Shown one piece after another: positions 1-5,663 of a DNA stretch of 12,455 nt (within the stretch, counting starts at the first letter, position 1; the number at the start of each line of letters is the position of its first letter). The notes beneath the pieces are model-generated. The model ran no database searches. It had not been told where the DNA came from and saw nothing but the letters and a program-made list of their open reading frames with translations. The DNA comes from UBA4823 sp034436035 (GTDB lineage Bacteria > Chloroflexota > Anaerolineae > Anaerolineales > UBA4823): the NCBI GenBank assembly GCA_034436035.1, contig DAOTVW010000015.1, forward strand, positions 1 to 12,455. Direction: 5' to 3'. The position numbers were made by a program, and so were the translations under genes.

Positions 1-23
1 GTTTCCATACCTGACAATCTGAA

Positions 24-206
24 TTGCACAATAAAATAAAAATCGGGATAAAAGCCAATATCCACGTTTTTGACTCTAAATTCAGTAAAAAGCGACCATT
101 CACTCCGAAACATACCGAGCGAGCCATCCGATTGATATTGTCCAGTAAAGTTGATGTAGACTACCGACGATTGAGTTGTATCGGAATGGTGGAATTCCAC
201 CAATAA
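24..206 (+). pseudogene. Possible remnant of a zinc-type (MDR) dehydrogenase C-terminus
   Basis: A 60-residue open frame begins at a TTG and has an in-frame stop just upstream at 12-14. The segment around residues 26-46 (FTPKHTERAIRLILSSKVDV) has the pattern of medium-chain dehydrogenases near their C-terminus, where 'tP....eAi.LIaSGKvDv.PLI' precedes the last helix. After KVDVD the likeness stops and the frame closes without the usual tail. I therefore read it as a decayed fragment rather than a working gene. No ribosome binding site is visible. It could equally be a chance ORF; the call rests on one short motif recalled from the family. Confidence 0.25.
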
Positions 207-384
207 TAATCAAAAGAAGAATACATAGAATTTTGAGATGTTATTTATTAAGATGATGGCGCATTTTTTCCCAATTAATTCGTGTTAGCATATATCCGCA
301 GGATGACATACATTAGCTTCATAGTAATCTATAAAGAAATGGGCGGTGAAAGTCTTTTTGCTGTAACGCCAATTCGGGGTTATC

Positions 385-413
385 TTGACCACACTCCGAT
401 TAAGAATTAAAAT
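385..413 (+). promoter_or_regulatory. Sigma-70-type promoter of the MFS gene leader
   Basis: TTGACC (385-390) and TAAAAT (408-413) are separated by 17 nt. The predicted transcription start is about 419-421, exactly where the riboswitch aptamer begins at G421. The match in spacing and position to the aptamer supports the call independently of hexamer quality. Between 207 and 384 I see no gene or clear signal. Confidence 0.75.
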
Positions 414-420
414 AATTTTA

Positions 421-470
421 GCGATGAAGCTCGCAATTTAAACTGCTGCTGCAGATGATAGCTTCTACCA
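421..470 (+). promoter_or_regulatory. Fluoride riboswitch aptamer (crcB motif), leader of the MFS gene
   Basis: The element matches the architecture of the crcB-motif fluoride aptamer as I know it from the Thermotoga petrophila RNA. P1 is GCG (421-423) with CGC (432-434), closing the loop ATGAAGCT. The loop bases GAAGCT (426-431) are perfectly complementary to AGCTTC (460-465), which gives the 6-bp pseudoknot. The joining segment AAACTGC (440-446) leads into the stem CTGC/GCAG (443-446 with 451-454). The conserved-type end GATGATAGCTTCTAC (454-468) follows. Its 3' part is also the 5' strand of the terminator at 460-498. Fluoride binding, which stabilises the pseudoknot, should therefore block termination and switch the downstream gene on. 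The regulatory logic is inferred from the overlap and from the known class. Confidence 0.92.
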
Positions 471-498
471 ATGTGATGTGGTAGAGGCTTTTTATTTT
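460..498 (+). terminator. Intrinsic terminator, expression platform of the fluoride riboswitch
   Basis: AGCTTCTACCA (460-470) pairs with TGGTAGAGGCT (479-489) across an 8-nt loop, giving 11 bp with one G-U pair. A T-rich tail (490-498, interrupted by one A) follows. The first six bases of the stem are the same bases that form the aptamer pseudoknot, so the two folds exclude each other. It lies between promoter and coding region, as a regulatory attenuator does. Confidence 0.88.
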
Positions 499-540
499 AG
501 AGCAAATATTCGGTGTAAAAAGTGTGAAAGGATGAAAATT

Positions 541-1749
541 ATGAAGAAAAACTACTCAGAGAATTCTCCATCACAAACAGGTAATGGCAATGATAAACTC
601 GTCGAACGTAATGTCGTAGCTTTAGGTTGGGTCGCTTTTTTTGGTGGACTAGCTCAAGATATGATCCAACCAGTTCTCCCCACTTTTTACAGCTCGGTTT
701 TAGGACTCAACAAAGAATTTATTGGGTTAATTGAAGGCGCCATGATGACCATTGTCAGTTTAATGAAAATTGGTGCTGGTTATTTGTCAGACTATCTTGG
801 GTTAAGAAAGTTAATCGTTTTTATAGGTTATGCCTTTTCTGCGATAGCCAGGTTTAGCCTGGGTTTCGTGAACAGCGGTGTCGCTGTTTTGGGGTTACGA
901 TGGACGGATGGGGTTGGCAAAGGTTTGAAAGATGCTCCTCGGGATGCCCTTGTGGCGGGATCCGCAGGTCATCGAAAATTAGGTTTTGCTTTTGGAATAC
1001 AACGTACTTTGGATACATTGGGGTCAGTTGCAGGACCAATCATCACGTATGGATTATTACGGATATGGGTTGGAAATAGCTATTTATATCGGAGAATTTT
1101 CTTTATCGCTGGAATTATTGCCTTTGTACCATTGGTTATCATTGGATTATTGGTGAAAGAAAGAAAATCGCCCATCAATAAGCAAATCATTTCCCTTGCG
1201 CCACTTAGAGGGACTTTTGCTGCATTTTTAGGTATTATGTTGTTATTTACTTTAGGGAATTCATCAGACGCTTTTCTAATTCTCAGGGCTGAAGATGTCG
1301 GAATTACGAGCACTACTATTCCGTTAGTTGTAGCTTTATTTAATCTTACTTCTGCTTTGACTGCAATCCCAGCAGGAAAGATATCCGATAAAATTGGGCG
1401 ACGGAAAGCTATCACGATTGGTTGGGGTGTGTATGCTTTGACTTATTTAGGATTTGCAGTCGCCAGAAGTGCTTGGATGATTTGGATATTCTATGCTTTT
1501 TATGGTCTCTATTATGCTTTTACTGAAGGCTCATCGAAAGCAATGGTAGCAGAACTGGTACCTGAAGCTAATCGTGGAGCTGCCTATGGATTATTCAATG
1601 CATCCATTGGGGTAATGGCTTTACCCGCCAGTGTTATCGCTGGATACTTATGGAATATCTCCGCTGCAGCGCCATTTACTTTTGGCGCAATTATGGCATT
1701 TGTCGCATTTGTGGCACTTTGGTTTCTGCCAAAAATCAAAGCAAAATAA
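541..1749 (+). CDS. MFS transporter under fluoride-riboswitch control
   Basis: A 402-residue major facilitator superfamily membrane protein with about twelve hydrophobic segments. The MFS loop-2/3 signature is seen twice, once per half: GYLSDYLGLRK (residues 80-90) and GKISDKIGRRK (279-289). The stretch 120-136 (R.TDGVGKGLKDAPRDA) is typical of a prokaryotic drug/metabolite-type MFS branch resembling MJ1317-like proteins. I chose ATG 541 because GAAAGG (526-531) sits 9 nt upstream; ATG 532 abuts that site. A longer in-frame GTG at 478 lies inside the terminator hairpin and is unlikely to be used. The substrate is unknown. Because the leader is a fluoride riboswitch, the protein probably exports fluoride or handles something that goes wrong under fluoride stress; this is inference. 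The usual fluoride exporters are Fluc/CrcB and CLC-F, and this is neither. It converges with the PPase-like/PH gene. Confidence 0.9.
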   Translation: MKKNYSENSPSQTGNGNDKLVERNVVALGWVAFFGGLAQDMIQPVLPTFYSSVLGLNKEFIGLIEGAMMTIVSLMKIGAGYLSDYLGLRKLIVFIGYAFSAIARFSLGFVNSGVAVLGLRWTDGVGKGLKDAPRDALVAGSAGHRKLGFAFGIQRTLDTLGSVAGPIITYGLLRIWVGNSYLYRRIFFIAGIIAFVPLVIIGLLVKERKSPINKQIISLAPLRGTFAAFLGIMLLFTLGNSSDAFLILRAEDVGITSTTIPLVVALFNLTSALTAIPAGKISDKIGRRKAITIGWGVYALTYLGFAVARSAWMIWIFYAFYGLYYAFTEGSSKAMVAELVPEANRGAAYGLFNASIGVMALPASVIAGYLWNISAAAPFTFGAIMAFVAFVALWFLPKIKAK

Positions 1750-1777
1750 CATAATTTGTACTACTACAAGAAGTCCA

Positions 1778-1818
1778 TTGTTGTATTCTTATCAGAATCA
1801 AATGTGTGCATACAACAA
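1778..1818. repeat. Inverted repeat between the two convergent genes
   Basis: TTGTTGTAT (1778-1786) and ATACAACAA (1810-1818) are perfect complements. A smaller hairpin, ATTCT/AGAAT (1785-1789 with 1794-1798), lies between and partly overlaps them. It sits in the 96-nt gap between two convergent stop codons, where a bidirectional terminator would be expected. There is no T-run on either side, so intrinsic termination here is doubtful. Confidence 0.4.
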
Positions 1819-1845
1819 GCATAGCAAGAAGGGCAGAGAATAACC

Positions 1846-3294
1846 TCAAGCCAGTGGCAGGACTGCCATGCAGCGGCGGATAGTTTCAAAACAACGATGG
1901 AAGGCGATTTCTGCCGAATAAGGAAATTTGATTTTAATCAAGGGGGTTTTTTCGGTTTCATCCACGTGTAATCCAATGTAAGAATGCATGACAGAGCCCA
2001 CATATTCAAGGGTGGTGATATTGACCAATGGTACACTCCAAAGCAACGGTTTTGGATGGTTGGGATCCGCTACGAGCATGATCCTGGAATTTGTTATCAC
2101 TACTGTATGCGCAATATTGTTATTTTCAAACCAGGCTGGAATCAGCGCCCAGGTATAAATTTTTTCGTTTTGGGATAATAGAGAAGGTATAAAATTTGCA
2201 AAGCGCTGATGAATAAAATGTTCGGATTGCGGGTCATTACTCGCAGGGTCACGCAATAATGGCAATTCTTCTGGGGCTGGAAAACTGGAACATTGTAATG
2301 CATTTGGTTTGATTTTCGCGGGTGTAAATTTCTCCAAATAACTCAGCATATCCAGGACTTTGGAACGGGTAAATAAAGGGGTTTCCCATTCTAATAAACC
2401 TTTTCCCATTTTCGATCGCCATTCAGTTCTGATAATCACTGATTCATCCTTTATTTCCTCAACAGAAAAATCTACTAATCGCTCCACAACGCCAATCTGG
2501 GCATTAAAACCGTAACGCACGCCACTATCACTTAATGGAACCAGCTCAACTAATTGGATCAAACGCTGTGTAGTTAGGATAAGCACTCCTTCTTGAAGTT
2601 TTTCACGTCCCAGCCAGGAATGATAAAGGTTACTGCGCATAGCTGGGCGCTGTATGGCGTATAAAATACGTTCATCCTCATCCAGATATTCGCTAACATA
2701 ATGTTGAATATGGTAAGGAAGCTGGAAAAATGTATACTCTGCAGCAGTGTAATGCTCGATTTCTGTATAATCGGTAACTCTTCGCTGTGAATCTGCAGGT
2801 TTCCAGGCTGGTTTTGTCCGTATTTCTTGACTGTTTTGGATGGATACCAATCTATAATTCTTGCGAGCTTGTTTGATGATTGCGTCGATTTCCGTTTGGT
2901 TGAGCCAGTGGAATCCGTTTTTGGAGAACATTTTCAGGCGATTGATTATTTCATCCCGCTGCAGATCATTTAAGTCGTTTATGGATGAAACATTTTGATA
3001 TTTCTTGTCGGATTTGGCGACCGCTAACAAAGTCGAAATTGTTCCATTGTTTCGAATACCCCCAAGGAGACGGACTTCAACCCGGCTGTGAGGTGGGTGA
3101 GAAGTTTCTCCGATTAATAGAACTGGAAGCAATTCCCCCTGATCGGAGAGTGTTTCTGGGATATAACCGATATCAAATGGGAGATGTTCTTCTGGATAAA
3201 TTATTTGCTTCAAAATCAAATACCCGTTTGAACTCTGTTGATATTCACCGATTGGACGTCCAGGTTGGTGTATTTCGATGATTACCTCACTCAT
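1846..3294 (-). CDS. Inactive pyrophosphatase-like domain fused to two PH-like domains
   Basis: A 482-residue cytoplasmic protein without signal peptide or membrane segments. Residues 1-150 follow family I soluble inorganic pyrophosphatase: start VIIEI, then 'GYIPETLS..GELLPVLL' (43-60, for 'GYI..TLs.DGDPvDVLV'), 'VEVRLLGGI' (72-80), 'LLAVA' (89-93) and 'INDLNDLQRDEI' (105-116). The metal-binding Asp residues of the E. coli enzyme (D65, D67, D70) appear as Q52, E54 and P57, and the D97/D102/K104 region is also lost, so catalysis is not expected. Residues about 203-325 ('LDEDERILYAIQ ... GVLILTTQRLI') and 366-480 ('LLSQNEKIYTWAL ... HTVVITNSRIMLV') look like tandem YokE/GRAM-type bacterial PH domains. 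ATG 3294 has GGAG 7 nt upstream. The gene lies about 150 nt behind a fluoride riboswitch. Pyrophosphatase is a classic fluoride-inhibited enzyme, so this relative may sense or buffer fluoride or pyrophosphate stress; that role is inference. Confidence 0.75.
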   Translation of the reverse strand: MSEVIIEIHQPGRPIGEYQQSSNGYLILKQIIYPEEHLPFDIGYIPETLSDQGELLPVLLIGETSHPPHSRVEVRLLGGIRNNGTISTLLAVAKSDKKYQNVSSINDLNDLQRDEIINRLKMFSKNGFHWLNQTEIDAIIKQARKNYRLVSIQNSQEIRTKPAWKPADSQRRVTDYTEIEHYTAAEYTFFQLPYHIQHYVSEYLDEDERILYAIQRPAMRSNLYHSWLGREKLQEGVLILTTQRLIQLVELVPLSDSGVRYGFNAQIGVVERLVDFSVEEIKDESVIIRTEWRSKMGKGLLEWETPLFTRSKVLDMLSYLEKFTPAKIKPNALQCSSFPAPEELPLLRDPASNDPQSEHFIHQRFANFIPSLLSQNEKIYTWALIPAWFENNNIAHTVVITNSRIMLVADPNHPKPLLWSVPLVNITTLEYVGSVMHSYIGLHVDETEKTPLIKIKFPYSAEIAFHRCFETIRRCMAVLPLA

Positions 3295-3443
3295 AGCTAT
3301 GCTCCAATAAGTGTGCTTGTGGGGATAAGTTAAGAAGATAAAGTCAAATGACTAGAAAAATGATCCCAGTCAAATCCTTTTATAAATAATGAAATTATTA
3401 AAACCATCATTTCGATCCATTTCTCTAATATCGCTTAATAAAT

Positions 3444-3478
3444 AAAAAAACCTCTATTGAAGTATTCTTCAATAGAGG
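3444..3478 (-). terminator. Intrinsic terminator, expression platform of the second fluoride riboswitch
   Basis: A perfect 12-bp stem, CCTCTATTGAAG (3451-3462) with CTTCAATAGAGG (3467-3478), encloses a 4-nt loop. Read on the minus strand it is followed by seven U (3450-3444). On the plus strand no T-run follows, so it acts for minus-strand transcription. Its 5' strand shares the bases CCTC with the aptamer pseudoknot (minus 3478-3475). Confidence 0.92.
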
Positions 3479-3516
3479 CTATCAGTCCAGAGGACAATTG
3501 ACGCGAGCCTCATCGC
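3475..3516 (-). promoter_or_regulatory. Fluoride riboswitch aptamer (crcB motif), leader of the PPase-like/PH gene
   Basis: Read on the minus strand, GCGATGAGGCTCGC (3516-3503) is 13/14 identical to the start of the plus-strand riboswitch at 421-434. P1 is GCG (3516-3514) with CGC (3505-3503). The loop bases GAGGCT (3511-3506) pair perfectly with AGCCTC (3480-3475) to form the pseudoknot. The internal stem is GTCC/GGAC (3495-3492 with 3488-3485). The closing segment CTGATAGCCTCTATT (minus, 3485-3471) matches the conserved end of the class. The pseudoknot strand runs into the terminator stem, so ligand binding should prevent termination. The only gene downstream on this strand is the one starting at 3294. 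Confidence 0.92.
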
Positions 3517-3525
3517 TTGCCGAAA

Positions 3526-3553
3526 ATTATATCATGATTCAACAATTTTGGAA
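3526..3553 (-). promoter_or_regulatory. Promoter of the second fluoride-riboswitch leader
   Basis: On the minus strand a perfect TATAAT (3531-3526) puts the start near 3519-3518, two or three bases before the aptamer, just as in the MFS leader. A weak -35, TTCCAA (3553-3548), lies 16 nt upstream. The -10 and its placement are convincing; the -35 is poor. Confidence 0.65.
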
Positions 3554-3811
3554 TCGCGGTACGAAACCCTTGAGGTGATTCCTCGTTGGTTAGAAGCAAT
3601 AAATCGTCGGTGGCAGATCGCGGTAATGAGCAGAGGCTATGACTTATGGTAGTGAGGTAGATTCGTTCTCAATGGATTAGAAAGGTACAGGTTAGTACTG
3701 CGAAATTTATTTCACAAAAGCCCACAAAATAAATTTTGTGATACAGGGGCGAAAGGGCTGTCGAACCAATGATAAACGGTTTCAATATGCCTCTATCAGG
3801 GGGTTTATTCC
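3554..3811. other. Gene-free stretch between riboswitch promoter and transglycosylase gene
   Basis: I see no supported gene here. A short plus-strand open frame ends at a TAG near 3650 but has no start signal and runs back through the riboswitch on the other strand, so I do not call it. The one structured element is the palindrome at 3723-3740. Confidence 0.6.
3723..3740 (-). terminator. Palindrome, possible weak terminator of the transglycosylase gene
   Basis: CACAAAAT and ATTTTGTG (3723-3730 and 3733-3740) form an 8-bp AT-rich hairpin with a 2-nt spacer, 72 nt beyond the stop of the minus-strand gene. On the minus strand GGCTTTTG follows, and AGCCC a little upstream could close an outer stem with GGGCT. 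The stem is AT-rich and the T-run short, so termination is only a possibility. Confidence 0.3.
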
Positions 3812-5431
3812 TTAGCGGGCAATTTTTTCAACGTAAGGGATGGCAGATTTACAAGGCTCGGTCAAATTTTGGATAATGTTATCCCAAGTTAAAGGAGAAC
3901 CAGCGTTCCAAGTTGTAAACACAGCATAAGATAAGCATCCTGGACCAACATGGTAATTAGCAACCGTCATCCGCCACAAATCTTCATAACTGGCAACCGC
4001 ACCAGGCATTTGTTTGGTAGCGTTATAAACTATCTGGGCTACTTGATCGCAATTCGCCTTGATGGTATTGGCAAAGAGAGGGATGCTGAATGAGGCATCG
4101 GTTAAATCTATTCCCGCTGGACAATCGGCACAATCTGCTTGGGCCTGGACTGCCAAAGCACCACGCAGCATCGCCTGATTTTCTGGGCTGAGATGGAGAT
4201 AGCCCTGATCGCAGGTGTCTTGCGCTAAAATGAGGGGGCAAAATTGGTTGTAGAAACTATCATTCCATAATAATAACGCATCCGCTCCCCGATCGGTTAT
4301 TTGACCAAGGCCGTATTCATAGGGGATTCGAAAGATCCCTGGCCAAAATTGACTTTCTTGGGCAAAGATGTTCTTCATCAATTGAGCTGGTACGCCGCTC
4401 TCATTGGACACTTGCAAGATCTTTGCGTCGAATTGATTTTGCCAGCTTTGGATATAGGGTCGTGCTTGTTCCAGTCCACAAGCGTCTGCATAACCATTGG
4501 GTAATAACCCTTTGGTAGGGCAGCTAGAGGCATCCACGACACCTTGGCTGATTAACCGCCCGGCGAGATAATAATACGGTTGGTCAGAAGCCATTAAATC
4601 TGTCGTTGATGGTGAGCTTAACCAGAGCGGGGGACCGCCAACCGGTTGAAATGCTTGCCATGTTTCTGCGCAAGATGCCAATGGATTACCGCGCCATTGG
4701 GAGCTTAAAACATCAATGAACCAACCACTACCGCTCGGATTCTGAGTGACGCCACTATCGACAACCCGCACCTGAGCTTTGTAATGCGCGCTTGTGTCGC
4801 CGAAGCTTGAGACAGCCCAAAATTCTACTTCGACACCGTTCATCGGAGTAGGGCGGAGGGGAATGGAACAAACTGCTCCGTTACAGGTGAACGGTTCGCG
4901 GTCATATAATCCTTCAATTGCGGTGATTTGTTCATTCGGAAGCGGTTCAATTCCGGTGATGAGTAAATTTGGGATGGTCGGACAACGGTTCTCCGGGATA
5001 GTAGGTTGACATCCGTCCAGGCTGATTGTGGCACTTGCAACCGGCAAGTCAATCACCAATTCTTTTTGAGAGGGTTTACTGGCAATAAAATGCAGATATA
5101 ACCCCTTGCAGCCAAAAGTATCGAAACTGCCCATTTGAGCAGGAGCGCAAGGTGGTGTAGATGCCCAGGTTTGGTATACATCCAAGCCACATTGTTGGTA
5201 GACCTCATCCTGATTGGGCAAGCCCTCATGGTCAATATGAATTCGACAAACAATGGAACTATCCTTCCATGTGAGCAACCACCACTCATAATCTGTATAG
5301 GAAACCTGGATTGTTGTTTGACGTGGTGGAGGAGAATCTTCTCCGGCGGCGGGTTTAATTCGTTGTGAAATAACTCCCCAAATGGAGAGAATCAAAAATA
5401 TAAAACCAACGACGCCCGTCGCACGTTTCAT
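3812..5431 (-). CDS. Exported Cys-rich protein with C-terminal lytic transglycosylase-like (SLT) domain
   Basis: A 539-residue protein with a hydrophobic N-terminal segment (residues 5-23) serving as signal peptide or anchor, then a Pro-rich linker. Residues about 40-230 are Cys-rich and unrecognised, possibly Ig-like. Residues about 335-535 show the goose-lysozyme/SLT pattern: AQES with putative catalytic E359, GLGQIT (374-379) and NYHVGPG (492-498, in place of 'AYNAGpg'). The likely activity is cleavage of peptidoglycan glycan strands outside the membrane. Eighteen cysteines suggest disulfides in an exported protein. An upstream in-frame extension to 5665 exists but is poor in protein character and overlaps polA by two bases. 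I chose ATG 5431 because the signal peptide starts there and a promoter (5470-5442) lies inside the extension. No proper Shine-Dalgarno is seen, in line with a near-leaderless mRNA. Confidence 0.8.
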   Translation of the reverse strand: MKRATGVVGFIFLILSIWGVISQRIKPAAGEDSPPPRQTTIQVSYTDYEWWLLTWKDSSIVCRIHIDHEGLPNQDEVYQQCGLDVYQTWASTPPCAPAQMGSFDTFGCKGLYLHFIASKPSQKELVIDLPVASATISLDGCQPTIPENRCPTIPNLLITGIEPLPNEQITAIEGLYDREPFTCNGAVCSIPLRPTPMNGVEVEFWAVSSFGDTSAHYKAQVRVVDSGVTQNPSGSGWFIDVLSSQWRGNPLASCAETWQAFQPVGGPPLWLSSPSTTDLMASDQPYYYLAGRLISQGVVDASSCPTKGLLPNGYADACGLEQARPYIQSWQNQFDAKILQVSNESGVPAQLMKNIFAQESQFWPGIFRIPYEYGLGQITDRGADALLLWNDSFYNQFCPLILAQDTCDQGYLHLSPENQAMLRGALAVQAQADCADCPAGIDLTDASFSIPLFANTIKANCDQVAQIVYNATKQMPGAVASYEDLWRMTVANYHVGPGCLSYAVFTTWNAGSPLTWDNIIQNLTEPCKSAIPYVEKIAR

Positions 5432-5441
5432 CCTATTGGAT

Positions 5442-5470
5442 AAGATAACATGTAAGGAACAGCTTGTCAA
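5442..5470 (-). promoter_or_regulatory. Promoter of the transglycosylase gene, near-leaderless
   Basis: Minus strand TTGACA (5470-5465, perfect) and TATCTT (5447-5442) are 17 nt apart. The start should fall at about 5437-5434, only 3-6 nt before ATG 5431. This promoter fixes the start codon and implies a transcript with almost no 5' leader. Confidence 0.65.
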
Positions 5471-5620
5471 CTTAATTCTTCGTAAATAGTATAAATCGGT
5501 GAATTTATCTATGCTTCGGTAATGAGTGTTTTTGTGGCAAAAGTTTTGAGGAGATGATAGATATAGGGGTTTGTTTATCAAACTGTGCTGTTTTGAAAAT
5601 GATTTTGAAATAAACTCATT

Positions 5621-5626
5621 TATAAT
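5621..5626 (+). promoter_or_regulatory. Candidate -10 box of the polA promoter
   Basis: A perfect TATAAT lies 37 nt upstream of the polA ATG in a very AT-rich divergent region. No good -35 is found at 16-18 nt; TTGAAA copies nearby are spaced wrongly. The predicted start is near 5633. Confidence 0.4.
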
Positions 5627-5663
5627 TGAATAAAGTAGATGAATTGAATAAGGAATAAACCCC

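Noticed and set aside
421..498. T-box or other amino-acid leader, because of a terminator in a long leader
   Set aside because: There is no T-box sequence or specifier stem. The P1 loop, pseudoknot and GATG...CTAC layout fit the fluoride class instead.
3370..3420. A 16-codon minus-strand ORF between the second riboswitch and the PPase-like gene, as a leader peptide
   Set aside because: No ribosome binding site, no codon bias or repeat of a regulatory amino acid, and the riboswitch already explains control.
3530..3650. Plus-strand open stretch with fair protein character ending at a TAG near 3650
   Set aside because: No start codon or ribosome binding site, and its 5' part lies over the minus-strand riboswitch and promoter.
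3785..3803. Segment resembling the 3' end of the fluoride aptamer (TTCAATA...CTATCAG shared with 3469-3485)
   Set aside because: It lacks the GCGATG...CGC opening stem and pseudoknot partner in reach, so it is not a third riboswitch; the likeness is short.
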